Notes under the pieces: model-generated
The model's input: the letters and a program-made list of their open reading frames with translations, nothing else
Told to the model about the DNA's origin: nothing
The model's database searches: none
Shown: positions 53,011-61,841 of the stretch, in pieces
How positions within the stretch are numbered: the stretch's first letter is position 1
Layout: each line of letters starts with the position of its first letter
Assembly: GCA_027023025.1 (NCBI GenBank)
Contig: JALVXB010000029.1
Span: forward strand, 40,230 to 104,229
Origin: Caldisericaceae bacterium
GTDB taxonomy: Bacteria > Caldisericota > Caldisericia > Caldisericales > Caldisericaceae
Reading direction: 5' to 3'
DNA: 64,000 nt
Translations under genes and position numbers: made by a program

Positions 53011-54033
53011 ATGGGCTTAGAGGAATATGTGGCATTAAACAATCTGCGGTTTAAAGAAAGAAAGCGCTTTTCTAAAGTATATAGGTATTTTTTAGAAAAT
53101 AATACCATTCCTAAAGAATTTTTTAGTGATAGTGATTTGCAATTCGCTGATACAGAAATCAAAAAAGCAAAAGGCCTTGATGTGAAAATTGTAACAATAA
53201 AAGACAAAGATTACCCATCTCTGCTGAAAGAAATTAGTGATCCCCCGCTCGTTCTTTATGTAAAGGGGGATTTATCTTCTTCTGGTAAGTATTTGATTAG
53301 TATTGTCGGTTCAAGAAAGTGCACGAAATACGGTCAGACTGTTGCTCAAAAATTTGCCTCATCTTTTGCGCGGCTTGGTATTATTGTGGTAAGCGGGCTT
53401 GCTCTAGGAATAGATAGTGCTGCCCACAGTGGTGCAATTACTGTTAATGGCAAGACTTTTGCCGTTATAGGGAGCGGTCTTGATAGAATTTATCCTGCAA
53501 CAAACAAATTTCTGGCTGAGAAAATTTATAATGGCCATGGGGCGGTAATTTCAGAATTTCCGTTTGGAACTGAACCAAAACCTTTCAACTTTCCATTTAG
53601 AAATAGGATTATCAGCGGTCTCAGTTATGCCACAATTGTCGTAGAAGCTGCGAAGAGAAGTGGTTCGCTTATTACTGCTCGCCTTGCCGCAGAACAAGGG
53701 CGTGATGTGTTTGCTGTGCCAGGGAACATTACGAGTAAAATGAGCGAGGGTACGAATATGCTAATAAAAGACGGCGCTATTCCCCTTACAGAGCCTAATG
53801 ATGTGTTTACTTATGTTTCTGTGTTTAAGGATTTTTCTATTGGAAAAATACAAAGTGAGAAGTTCTCAGTCGATGAAGAAAAAGTTATTTCTGTTCTAAA
53901 CAATAGCATGGAAACTCTTATGGGTATCTCTGAAAAGACTGGTATAAGTGAGCAGAAGTTAATTTCGCTTCTTACATACATGGAGGTAAAAGGATTAATT
54001 AAAAGAAACGGAGGTAGATACTTTAAGGTATGA
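53011..54033 (+). CDS. dprA: DNA-processing protein DprA
   Basis: 340 residues from the ATG at 53011; a GTG at 52996 lies inside the -10 box and is rejected. Loads RecA on incoming single-stranded DNA during transformation. Rossmann-fold core with VGSRKCTKYG, SGLALGIDSAAH, GSGLDRIYPATN, FPFRNRIISGLS and GSLITARLAAEQGRDVFAVPG. An N-terminal SAM-like helical part and a C-terminal winged helix (about 290-340) are present. Typical dprA is followed by topA; here trmFO follows with a 4-base overlap. Confidence 0.95.
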   Translation: MGLEEYVALNNLRFKERKRFSKVYRYFLENNTIPKEFFSDSDLQFADTEIKKAKGLDVKIVTIKDKDYPSLLKEISDPPLVLYVKGDLSSSGKYLISIVGSRKCTKYGQTVAQKFASSFARLGIIVVSGLALGIDSAAHSGAITVNGKTFAVIGSGLDRIYPATNKFLAEKIYNGHGAVISEFPFGTEPKPFNFPFRNRIISGLSYATIVVEAAKRSGSLITARLAAEQGRDVFAVPGNITSKMSEGTNMLIKDGAIPLTEPNDVFTYVSVFKDFSIGKIQSEKFSVDEEKVISVLNNSMETLMGISEKTGISEQKLISLLTYMEVKGLIKRNGGRYFKV

Positions 54034-55319
54034 CAGTTAATGTAATTGGCGGCGGGCTTGCCGGATCTGAAGCTGCATTACAGATTGCGATAAGAGGCAT
54101 TAAAGTTAACCTTTACGAAATGAGACCGTATAAACTAACTGAGGCTCATAAAAGTGGGCTCTTTGGAGAAATTGTGTGTAGCAATTCCTTCGGTTCTGTA
54201 AACCTGGAAAATGGCAGAGGGCTTTTGAAGAGTGAAGCAAAAGCTCTTGGCTCTATACTGCTTAAAGTTGCAGAGAGTTGCAAAGTACCTGCTGGAAAAG
54301 CTCTTGCGGTAGATAGAGAATGTTTTGCTAAAAAAGTTACAAATCTTATTGAAGAGAATCCCTTCATTAATGTAATTAGAGAAGAAGTAACAGGAATTCC
54401 AGAGGGAATTACTGTTATTGCGACAGGTCCTCTTACGAGTGAGAGTTTATTAAGGTATCTTAGAGATTCTCTTGGAATTAAGGATCTTTATTTTTACGAT
54501 GCACTTTCCCCAGTGGTTACTTTTGAATCACTTAATTTGGAAAAGTTGTTTTTTGGAGGAAGGTATGATCAGCCTGCAGATTACTTGAATGCACCGTTTG
54601 CAAAAGAAGAATACGAGGATTTCTATAATGCATTAATAACAGCTAAGAGGCATCTTCCACACGACTTTGATAAAAAATTTTTTGAGGCGTGTCTTCCGGT
54701 CGAGGAAATTGCACTGCGTGGTAGTGATGCTTTGCGTTTTGGCCCGCTTAGGCCGAAGGGATTTTCTGAAAATTATTATGCAGTAGTGCAACTAAGAAAA
54801 GAGAATATAGAGGGTACTCTTTACGAACTCGTGGGCTTCCAAACAGCTCTTAAGTATTCCGAGCAGAAGAGAGTATTCAGGCTTATACCAGGACTTGAGA
54901 AAGCAGAATTTGTGCGTTTTGGCTCTATTCATAAAAATGCATACATAAAATCGTCTACTCTATTGAACGAATTCTTGCAGTTTAGATCTCGTCCGGAAAT
55001 TTTCTTTGCAGGCCAAATAAGTGGGGTTGAAGGCTATGTTGAGGCGATTTCTACGGGTCTGTTTACAGGTATAAATGCTGCAAGATTGTTCAAGGGTTTG
55101 AATCCAGTAAAGGCGCCAGACGAAACTATGCTGGGCAGCCTGATTCGATTTGTTGTAAAAAATCCTCTTGAAACGCCCCAACCGATGCGTGCAAATTTTG
55201 GCATTATCCCGGAACAGTTTTTTAAAATCAAAAAGGCGTTGAGAAAGAAAGAATTTATAAATGCAAGTGAAAGGGCTATAAGTGAATTTAAAACCAGAGC
55301 AGGCATTAAGTCAGATTAA
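54030..55319 (+). CDS. trmFO: Folate-dependent tRNA (uracil-54-C5)-methyltransferase TrmFO
   Basis: 429 residues; FAD enzyme making ribothymidine in the T-loop of tRNA using methylene-tetrahydrofolate. FAD site VIGGGLAGSEAALQIA opens the chain. Cys50 (EIVCSNSFGS) and the Cys in ACLPVEEIALRG are the two conserved cysteines. The C-terminal GQISGVEGYVEAISTGLFTG block completes the family pattern. Gram-positive and deep-branching bacteria often use TrmFO in place of TrmA. Overlaps dprA by 4 bases. Confidence 0.96.
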   Translation: MTVNVIGGGLAGSEAALQIAIRGIKVNLYEMRPYKLTEAHKSGLFGEIVCSNSFGSVNLENGRGLLKSEAKALGSILLKVAESCKVPAGKALAVDRECFAKKVTNLIEENPFINVIREEVTGIPEGITVIATGPLTSESLLRYLRDSLGIKDLYFYDALSPVVTFESLNLEKLFFGGRYDQPADYLNAPFAKEEYEDFYNALITAKRHLPHDFDKKFFEACLPVEEIALRGSDALRFGPLRPKGFSENYYAVVQLRKENIEGTLYELVGFQTALKYSEQKRVFRLIPGLEKAEFVRFGSIHKNAYIKSSTLLNEFLQFRSRPEIFFAGQISGVEGYVEAISTGLFTGINAARLFKGLNPVKAPDETMLGSLIRFVVKNPLETPQPMRANFGIIPEQFFKIKKALRKKEFINASERAISEFKTRAGIKSD

Positions 55320-56175
55320 AGAATTATATAAACTGTTATCTCCTTGCTTCTTGTGCCCATTAAATTGTGGGGCTAAAAGGTTTGAAGGAGAGTATGGCAT
55401 ATGCGATGCTTCACAAAGGGTTAAAATTTCTTCTTACACATTGTATAAAGGTGAAGAGCCACCTCTTAGTGGAGTGAATGGTTCTGGTGCTATTTTTTTT
55501 AGTCACTGTAACTTGAAGTGTGTGTATTGCCAGAATTTTAATTTTAGCCAGTATGGAAGTGGGCATTTCGTTAGTGTGCGTGAACTGTCAAATATAATGC
55601 TTGGCCTGCAAGGCAAAAGAGCTGCAAATGTAAATCTGATTACTGCAACGCACTATCTACCGCAGGTAGTATCTGCGATAAAAATAGCAAGAGATAATGG
55701 ACTCGTTATTCCTGTTGTTTACAATACGAGTGGATACGAATCTGTTAGAGTATTGCGATTACTAGACGGTTTTGTGGATATATATTTAGCAGACTTCAGA
55801 TATGCTTTTAACGGGAATGCAATAAAGTATTCTTCTGCACCCTTTTATAAGGAAATTGCAAAAGAAGCATTGGTAGAGATGTACAGGCAGGTGGGCGATC
55901 TTAAATTAGGAAAGGACGGCACGGCAGTAAAAGGGCTTATTATACGGCTACTTTTGTTTCCTAATGGACTTAAAGAATTAGAGAAGATTCTTGAAATTAT
56001 ATCAGGATGCGTTGGAAGTAGAGTGCACATAAGTTTAATGAGTCAATATGTACCAGTATACCGTGCAAAAGAATATCCTGAGATAAGTCGGAAGATTACG
56101 AAAGAAGAATTTTTGCGTGCCTCACACTTACTAAGAAAGTTTGGATTTACAAATGGTTGGGTGCAGTACGGCTAA
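55282..56175 (+). CDS. PflX-like radical SAM protein (COG1313)
   Basis: 297 residues from a GTG at 55282 with AAAGGG upstream, overlapping trmFO by 38 bases. The N-terminal CFLCPLNCG is a second Cys cluster common in this family, and the radical SAM motif CNLKCVYC is at about 76-83. Resembles pyruvate-formate-lyase activating-like PflX proteins of unknown target; no glycyl radical enzyme is nearby. Its TAA stop shares bases with the TAG stop of the opposing udk gene. Confidence 0.85.
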   Translation: MNLKPEQALSQIKELYKLLSPCFLCPLNCGAKRFEGEYGICDASQRVKISSYTLYKGEEPPLSGVNGSGAIFFSHCNLKCVYCQNFNFSQYGSGHFVSVRELSNIMLGLQGKRAANVNLITATHYLPQVVSAIKIARDNGLVIPVVYNTSGYESVRVLRLLDGFVDIYLADFRYAFNGNAIKYSSAPFYKEIAKEALVEMYRQVGDLKLGKDGTAVKGLIIRLLLFPNGLKELEKILEIISGCVGSRVHISLMSQYVPVYRAKEYPEISRKITKEEFLRASHLLRKFGFTNGWVQYG

Positions 56176-56804
56176 TGTTTCTTATACTCATTTAGTAAAG
56201 AAGTAATTTTAGCCATAATAATGTCCATTGCGATCTCGTTTTTTCCACCTCGTGGAATAATGATGTCTGCAAACCGCTTGGTAGGCTCTACAAATTGTAT
56301 GTGCATAGGCCGAACGGTATCGAGGTATTGTTTTGTTACGGAGCCAAGGTCTCTCCCCCTTTTAAGCACATCTCTTCTTATTCTTCTTATGATACGCACA
56401 TCTGCATCTGCATCGATAAATATTTTTATGTCAAATAGATCTCTAATGTCTTCAAAGTAGAAAAGCAAGATTCCCTCTACTATTACTATGGGGGCTGGAC
56501 ATACTTTTTTGAATTTCCCACTTCTTGCGTACTGAGCGAAGGAATACTCCGGTACTTCTATGCACTTTCCCTCTTTTAGCTTTAACAGGTGGGATTTGAA
56601 CAACTCGATGTCAAATGCAGATGGGTGGTCGTAATTGATTTTTTTTCTCTTCGATAACGGTAGGTTAGGGAAGTCTTTATAATAGGAATCCATAGAAATG
56701 ATACAGGTTTTGTCATTTCCCAGTTTTTGCTGAATAATTTTTGCAACGGTTGTTTTTCCAGATCCAGTACCGCCTGCTATTCCTATAAATTTTGGCCAGC
56801 TCAT
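56172..56804 (-). CDS. udk: Uridine kinase
   Basis: 210 residues; phosphorylates uridine and cytidine. P-loop GGTGSGKTT (11-19), SMDSYYKD, the YDHPSAFD substrate block, and VEGILLFYFEDIRDLFD are standard. Last gene of a reverse operon that begins with DUF4388, MglB-like and MglA-like genes; it starts 1 base after the mglA-like stop, though it has no obvious link with them. Confidence 0.95.
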   Translation of the reverse strand: MSWPKFIGIAGGTGSGKTTVAKIIQQKLGNDKTCIISMDSYYKDFPNLPLSKRKKINYDHPSAFDIELFKSHLLKLKEGKCIEVPEYSFAQYARSGKFKKVCPAPIVIVEGILLFYFEDIRDLFDIKIFIDADADVRIIRRIRRDVLKRGRDLGSVTKQYLDTVRPMHIQFVEPTKRFADIIIPRGGKNEIAMDIIMAKITSLLNEYKKH

Positions 56805-56805
56805 T

Positions 56806-57384
56806 CTATATTTTTGAAACGACGAGTTTTGTCATCATTTTCAGAGCTTCCAGTACACCAATTCCCTGCAGTGCAATAGTCTCAAAGTAAGGATATTTAT
56901 TCTCTTTATTAAGCATCTCCTGCATTTCTTCTATACTCATAATATCTTCCATATCTCTTTTGTTGTATTGAAATACAAGTGGAATTTTCTCGAGAGACTC
57001 CCCGAAATCTTCCAGATTCTCCAGCATGTCATTGTAACTATAAATGTTTTCCTCTTTTTTTCTCCTTTGAGAATCTGCTACGAATATTATTCCGTCAGTA
57101 GAACGCAAAACAGACTTTCTCGTTAGTTTATAGATAAACTGCCCTGGTACTGTATACAGGCTGAGCCTGATTTTGAAACCTTTAATTGAACCAAGCTCCA
57201 GTGGTAAGAAGTCAAAAAATAGTGTGCGTTCTGTTTCGGTTGCAATACTCGTAAAACCACCTTTTACTTTCTCTGGTAATTTGCCATAAATGAACCGTAA
57301 ACTCGTAGTCTTGCCGCTAAGCGCTGGACCGTAATATACTATCTTAAAGGAAATCTCTTTCCTTGCGAAGTTAAAAGTGCTCAA
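56806..57384 (-). CDS. MglA-like small Ras-family GTPase
   Basis: 192 residues from a TTG start with GGAGG 5 bases upstream. P-loop GPALSGKTT (19-27), switch-II-like VPGQ, and the base-binding YNKRD are present. PGQ and the long DFLPLELG insert are typical of MglA, the polarity switch GTPase of Myxococcus and Thermus. Its probable GAP/partner (roadblock domain) is the gene immediately upstream. In gliding bacteria this pair sets cell polarity; here the output is unknown. Confidence 0.87.
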   Translation of the reverse strand: MSTFNFARKEISFKIVYYGPALSGKTTSLRFIYGKLPEKVKGGFTSIATETERTLFFDFLPLELGSIKGFKIRLSLYTVPGQFIYKLTRKSVLRSTDGIIFVADSQRRKKEENIYSYNDMLENLEDFGESLEKIPLVFQYNKRDMEDIMSIEEMQEMLNKENKYPYFETIALQGIGVLEALKMMTKLVVSKI

Positions 57385-57396
57385 CTCGGCCTCCGA

Positions 57397-57891
57397 TTAA
57401 AAAAGGTTGTCTATTTCGTTGCCGATGTCTTGACCAATTCCTTTAGGAGCTTCTTGCTTTTTACTCCTCGTCTCTGCTTTTTTAATAATTTCTTTAACGC
57501 TGTTCCCTATCTTTTTGGCCCAGAATCTTATTGCACCTATGGGTGCTCTGTTATCGAATATAATTGCAAGTAGTACAGTAGGTGTGATCAAAGATATGTG
57601 GATGTTTGTTTCCTGTCCCTGGTGAAATGTGATCGTAAATTCTTTTTCGCCAAGAAGCCTTGCAAGTTCATTTGTTGCGGAGAATACGCCTGCTGCAAGC
57701 GCAGAAACCATTACTGCGGCATCGGAGGTAATGTCTCCACTTTTTGCTATTAATTCTCCACTCTTATTTAACAAAATGATGTCCTTTGCCTCGGAATCTG
57801 CCAGATATTCCCCGAACATTTCGTTAATTGCGTTACTTTCTTCTTCAGTAAGGACGATTTGTACCTTTGAGAGCCTTTCGTCTTCCTGCAT
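57397..57891 (-). CDS. Roadblock/LC7-domain protein (MglB-like)
   Basis: 164 residues. The central part (about 15-125) is a roadblock/LC7 fold: DIILLNKSGELIAKSG, then AALAAGVFSATNELARLLGE and LITPTVLLAIIFD. The C-terminal tail is charged and disordered-looking. MglB-type proteins stimulate the GTPase of MglA. Located 12 bases before the MglA-like gene and 14 bases after DUF4388. GGAGGTGG lies about 8 bases before the ATG. Confidence 0.85.
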   Translation of the reverse strand: MQEDERLSKVQIVLTEEESNAINEMFGEYLADSEAKDIILLNKSGELIAKSGDITSDAAVMVSALAAGVFSATNELARLLGEKEFTITFHQGQETNIHISLITPTVLLAIIFDNRAPIGAIRFWAKKIGNSVKEIIKKAETRSKKQEAPKGIGQDIGNEIDNLF

Positions 57892-57905
57892 TATTGCGCC
57901 ACCTC

Positions 57906-58427
57906 CTATGTTATTTTCAGCAATCCCTTTTTAAGTATGTTTGATAATATTTTACATGCTTCATAATAAGATAAACTTTCTTTTTCCAGAATTTCATTTA
58001 TGTTTTTCCCTTCGGTTATACTTTTAACAAGTTTCCACTCTACTTCGTTTAAGGAAACCTTCTCGGCATCGCTTGATATTGTAATTTTTGCTTTACCACT
58101 AAAAACATCTCTTATTTTACTACACTCTTCACGCACACTTATGCCCTGAAAAATGATGTTCATATTGTCCTTTTTAATCGTTTTAGGTGGAAGTATGATG
58201 TTTTGTATGAATTCAAATCTACCACTTTCTTCAAGAAATACATCCTTTATTGCATCCTCTCCTGTAGAATACGGAGCAGATGCATGTACAATTTCACCAT
58301 TCTTGAAGTAAATCCTATATCTTCTATTTTCGGCATTTATTTCCAATTTTCCACTTTTTTTGCCTGCAGTAATCATCTGAAGGACTTCTTCTAATTTAAA
58401 ATCTTGTAAGTTACCTTTCATTGGCAT
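57906..58427 (-). CDS. DUF4388 domain protein
   Basis: 173 residues. The N-terminal 100 residues are DUF4388 (PATAN-like): MKGNLQDFKLEEVLQMI, GKKSGKLEI, YFKNGEIVHASAP, TGEDAI. The C-terminal 65 resemble a winged helix (EVEWKLVKSITEGKNINEIL, ILKKGLLKI). DUF4388 proteins commonly accompany MglA/MglB modules and response regulators in bacteria with complex behaviour. First gene of the reverse operon. Confidence 0.83.
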   Translation of the reverse strand: MPMKGNLQDFKLEEVLQMITAGKKSGKLEINAENRRYRIYFKNGEIVHASAPYSTGEDAIKDVFLEESGRFEFIQNIILPPKTIKKDNMNIIFQGISVREECSKIRDVFSGKAKITISSDAEKVSLNEVEWKLVKSITEGKNINEILEKESLSYYEACKILSNILKKGLLKIT

Positions 58428-58461
58428 AAGCCTTTTCTCCTTTGCCTTATTTTATAGTAAA

Positions 58462-58489
58462 TTGATTTTTATGCAAATGTTTTTATAAT
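58462..58489 (+). promoter_or_regulatory. Promoter of the M18 aminopeptidase gene
   Basis: TTGATT (58462-58467), 16-base spacer, perfect TATAAT (58484-58489). The ATG with GGAGGTG follows 16 bases later, so the leader is very short. Confidence 0.65.
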
Positions 58490-58505
58490 AAACCGGAGGT
58501 GAAAA

Positions 58506-59888
58506 ATGGAAAATTTAGAATATAAAAACAAAAATGCCTGGTTTAGGTTACAAAAACCTGAGGTGATGGATTTTGCTGAGGGCTACAAAGAATTTATTTC
58601 TAAAAATAAGACCGAGCGTGAAGTCGTAAACTTTGCTATAGGTGAAGCAGAGAAGGCAGGCTTTAAGGATCTCTTTTTGGAAAGTTACTCAGGTGAAGAT
58701 TTTTTTGCCGTAAACGATCTGAAAAGTGTTTTAATTTTTAAAAACGGAAAAGCGGACATCACTCAGGGTATTAATATCGTCGTTGCACACATTGATTCTC
58801 CACGAATTGACATTAAACAAAATCCTTTGTATGAGAAGTTTGATGTAGCATTGCTAAAAACGCATTATTATGGTGGAATTAAGAAGTATCAATGGGCCAC
58901 CATTCCTCTTGCAATTCACGGTGTTGTTATACTAAAAAGTGGAGAAAAGGTGGAACTCTCATTGGGGGAGTCTCCTGAGGACCCAGTTTTTGTTATTTCG
59001 GATCTTTTACCGCATCTTGGTAGAAAACAAATGGAAAAACCTGCCCGTGAAGTAATAGAAGGCGAAGCCCTTGACCCAATTATTGGTTCTATGCCTGAAA
59101 AAGGAAAAGATGGCAAGGAAAGTGTTAAAAAAGCGGTATTGGAAATTCTTCATAGAGAATACGGTCTGGTAGAAGAAGATTTTATCTCAGCAGAAATTAC
59201 TCTTGTTCCTGCTGGTGTCGCACGGGATGTCGGGTTTGATAGAGGAGCAATACTGAGTTACGGGCACGACGATAAGATTTGTGCATATGCTGCTTTTAGG
59301 GGATTGCTCGATACAAATATTCCTGAAAGAGCTGCCTTAGTGATGCTAATGGATAAAGAGGAAATAGGGAGCGAAGGAACAACCGGGTCGCAAAGCGATT
59401 TTCTTGAATATGCATTGGAAAAATACATGAAGGCCTCCGGTATTAGTGGTATTTCGGTAAGGGAAATTCTTCACAGGTCGTTTGCACTTTCTGCAGATGT
59501 AAACGCAGCTATTGATCCGCTTTACCCTGAAGTCTTTGAAGAACAAAATGCGGCAAAGTTTGGACACGGAATTGTGGTGACTAAGTTTACTGGCTCTGGC
59601 GGGAAGTATAATTCCAGTGATGCTTCTGCTGAACTTGTTTATGCAATAAGAAAGTTATTTAACGATAACGAAGTACCGTGGCAAATTGGAGAACTCGGAA
59701 AAGTTGATGTGGGTGGAGGCGGAACTATTGCAAAATTTCTTGCAAGAAGAGGTATAGAAACTATTGATGCTGGTCCTGCCCTTCTGTCTATGCACGCACC
59801 GCACGAGATTGCTTCAAAGGCAGATCTTTATGCTTCGTACGAGGCTTATAGGGTGTTCTTATCTAAAAAGATTGAATTAATAAAATGA
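58506..59888 (+). CDS. M18 family zinc aminopeptidase
   Basis: 460 residues. Metal-site blocks: VVAHIDSPRID (His), GHDDKICAYAA (Asp), MDKEEIGSEGTTG (Glu pair), DVNAAIDPLY, and SMHAPHEIASKADL near the end. These fit aminopeptidase I (ApeA) of Thermotoga type, a cytosolic dodecameric enzyme that trims peptides. Length is normal. GGAGGTG site. Overlaps the next gene by 4 bases. Confidence 0.92.
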   Translation: MENLEYKNKNAWFRLQKPEVMDFAEGYKEFISKNKTEREVVNFAIGEAEKAGFKDLFLESYSGEDFFAVNDLKSVLIFKNGKADITQGINIVVAHIDSPRIDIKQNPLYEKFDVALLKTHYYGGIKKYQWATIPLAIHGVVILKSGEKVELSLGESPEDPVFVISDLLPHLGRKQMEKPAREVIEGEALDPIIGSMPEKGKDGKESVKKAVLEILHREYGLVEEDFISAEITLVPAGVARDVGFDRGAILSYGHDDKICAYAAFRGLLDTNIPERAALVMLMDKEEIGSEGTTGSQSDFLEYALEKYMKASGISGISVREILHRSFALSADVNAAIDPLYPEVFEEQNAAKFGHGIVVTKFTGSGGKYNSSDASAELVYAIRKLFNDNEVPWQIGELGKVDVGGGGTIAKFLARRGIETIDAGPALLSMHAPHEIASKADLYASYEAYRVFLSKKIELIK

Positions 59889-60889
59889 GAAAATTTGTTC
59901 CTTTTGTGGCACTGAGCATAATCTTTGGTGTATTGATATCGTGGGGAGAGGGCGTACTTCCTCTCCTCAATTGGGGGCATTTTAATGCGATAAGTTTTAC
60001 CTTTCTTTCGCTATTATTATCCTTACTCGTAGTTCTTCTACTCGTTACTTTTTCGGGTAATTTCATTAATGCTTTATTCTCGCTTGTTTGTTATATAATT
60101 GCGTATCTGGGGACGAAGCTTTATTTTGGCTATTCAATAAATCTTGAGGTTTATGTGCTTAGTGGAATACTGCTCGTTTCAGGCATATTGGCAAGTTTAC
60201 TCTTGTACATTGGCAGGCATCTTTTGAATAGGTCTTCCAATAAAAAGTGGCGCATAAAGAAAGATATTGCTATGCCCGTTATATTCTTTTTGGTTTCAAT
60301 ACTTTTCTCCGCGTTTGTAGTCCTGGCAGAACAAAGGGCAATGTATCCTGTACTTTTGAATTATTTTTACAGTTATTTGTACTTTCTCGTAGGTGTAACT
60401 CTTATTATAGCAGTTTTGTCGTTTAGTGAAGTTTCTGGCTTTCTAATAGGTTTCTTTTCTATACCTATTTACTTTTTAATGAATCGTATGATAGCCAATA
60501 ACTTTGATGTGTTATTTCTCATCTATAACGAGAAGAATTTTTTTATCTTAGTAGGGCTCTATTCTTTATTGTTTGCGATTTCTACTTTAATTATGGGTCA
60601 CACAGGAAAAGTTTTTACGAACGGTATTGCGATAAGTCGAATGGTGCGATTTAACAGTGATACGGCTAAAAAACCTCTTTCAGGAAAAAGCAAAAATTTC
60701 ACAAAAGGTAGTAGTCGGATTCCTAATAAAAGCATTGTGGAGGAAAAGAGGGCGACTAATGGTAAAAATGGTAATAGTGTAATTGCAAATGTAAAGAAAG
60801 AAACAGAGAATAAAAACATTCTGAAAGTAAGGGAAACAGAACGGACAGACGAGAAGGTTGGTAAAAAGTTAGGTAGTAAAAGCAATTAA
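59885..60889 (+). CDS. Hypothetical polytopic membrane protein with charged C-terminal tail
   Basis: 334 residues. About eight to nine membrane helices span residues 5-245. The last 80 residues are Lys/Ser/Asn/Glu-rich and probably disordered in the cytoplasm (GKSKNFTKGSSRIPNK and onward). No family recognised. Start overlaps the aminopeptidase stop (ATGA). No catalytic motif visible. Confidence 0.65.
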   Translation: MRKFVPFVALSIIFGVLISWGEGVLPLLNWGHFNAISFTFLSLLLSLLVVLLLVTFSGNFINALFSLVCYIIAYLGTKLYFGYSINLEVYVLSGILLVSGILASLLLYIGRHLLNRSSNKKWRIKKDIAMPVIFFLVSILFSAFVVLAEQRAMYPVLLNYFYSYLYFLVGVTLIIAVLSFSEVSGFLIGFFSIPIYFLMNRMIANNFDVLFLIYNEKNFFILVGLYSLLFAISTLIMGHTGKVFTNGIAISRMVRFNSDTAKKPLSGKSKNFTKGSSRIPNKSIVEEKRATNGKNGNSVIANVKKETENKNILKVRETERTDEKVGKKLGSKSN

Positions 60890-60925
60890 TCTAATTTAAT
60901 TTTTTATTTGAAATTTATATTAGTA

Positions 60926-60953
60926 TTGATTAAATTTTTAATATTCGTATAAT
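60926..60953 (+). promoter_or_regulatory. Promoter of the rpsF-ssb-rpsR-rplI-dnaB operon
   Basis: TTGATT (60926-60931), 16-base spacer, perfect TATAAT (60948-60953). Start expected near 60960, giving a leader of about 68 bases. Confidence 0.7.
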
Positions 60954-60975
60954 TCACTGAAGATTAAAACTCTTT

Positions 60976-61020
60976 CTTTACGGCTATGTAAAGTCGTAAA
61001 GCAAAAATAGACCGCAAGGA
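60976..61020 (+). promoter_or_regulatory. rpsF leader hairpin, possible S6:S18 binding site
   Basis: CTTTACG (60976-60982) pairs with CGTAAAG (60995-61001); alternatively CTTTAC pairs with GTAAAG at 60988-60993. ACCGC lies just before the ribosome site. A CCG-containing leader hairpin that binds the S6:S18 complex is known ahead of rpsF in many bacteria; whether this is one needs structure alignment. Confidence 0.35.
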
Positions 61021-61027
61021 GGTATAT

Positions 61028-61414
61028 ATGAATTATTATGAAATTTTGTACATTCTCTCTCCTACTTTATCTGAAGCAGAAAGGGAAGAATTGGTGAAAA
61101 AGTTAAATGCTTTTATCGAGCAAAAAGGTGGAGAGGTAATTAGTGAAAATAGGTGGGGCACCAGGACACTGGCGTACCCTATAAAGAAGTACACCAGTGG
61201 TTACTACATTCTTACCTATATAAAGTTTCCACCAGAGAACCTATCTGAACTGAAGTATTTTATGCGAATTAACGAAGGCTTCCTAAGAGAAATGATCTTG
61301 AAGAAAAAGAGTGCACCCGTTGTCCAAAAGCAGACTGGAAGTAGCAAGCCAACGGACGAGAAGAACAAGCCAGCCGAATCCGTCAGTGAAGAAGTTAAAA
61401 CCAAGGAAGGATAG
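61028..61414 (+). CDS. rpsF: 30S ribosomal protein S6
   Basis: 128 residues. The first 95 are the S6 fold (MNYYEILYILSPTLSEAE, WGTRTLAYPIKKYTSGYY, FMRINEGFLREMIL). A 30-residue Lys/Glu/Pro-rich extension follows. AAGGAGG ribosome site. First gene of the classic S6-SSB-S18-L9-DnaB cluster. Confidence 0.96.
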   Translation: MNYYEILYILSPTLSEAEREELVKKLNAFIEQKGGEVISENRWGTRTLAYPIKKYTSGYYILTYIKFPPENLSELKYFMRINEGFLREMILKKKSAPVVQKQTGSSKPTDEKNKPAESVSEEVKTKEG

Positions 61415-61416
61415 CC

Positions 61417-61824
61417 ATGGCTTCCGATTATAATAAAGTTATTTTGACGGGAAGGCTCGTTGCAGACCCTGATATAAGATACACACCTAATGGTGCAGAA
61501 GTAGCACAATTCAGGATTGCCGTGAATCGTAGTTATAAAATAAAAGACCAGCCCGATTGGCAACAGGAAACATTTTTTATAACGATAATAGCTTGGAATA
61601 GATTAGCCGAAAAGGTGGAGAATAATTTTAAGAAGGGAGACCTCGTCCTTGTTGAAGGAAGGTTAAATATTCGTAGCTACGAAACTGACGGTGTTAAAAA
61701 GTGGGTAACTGAAATTATTGCAAACGATGCCAAGTTTCTGCCGAGAAATAAAGCCAAAGGTGAAGTTTCTACTAATGAAGGCGAAAACGAAGAGGGTTCC
61801 GAACCCGATGTTCCATTTACATAA
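61417..61824 (+). CDS. ssb: Single-stranded DNA-binding protein
   Basis: 135 residues. OB fold from MASDYNKVILTGRLVADPDI through VTEIIANDAKFLP (about 1-105), a short acidic linker, and the terminal DVPFT, which matches the acidic, hydrophobic-ended SSB tail (DxPF) that recruits partner proteins. Starts 2 bases after rpsF. Linker is unusually short. Confidence 0.95.
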   Translation: MASDYNKVILTGRLVADPDIRYTPNGAEVAQFRIAVNRSYKIKDQPDWQQETFFITIIAWNRLAEKVENNFKKGDLVLVEGRLNIRSYETDGVKKWVTEIIANDAKFLPRNKAKGEVSTNEGENEEGSEPDVPFT

Positions 61825-61841
61825 AGTAAGGAGGTTTACAG

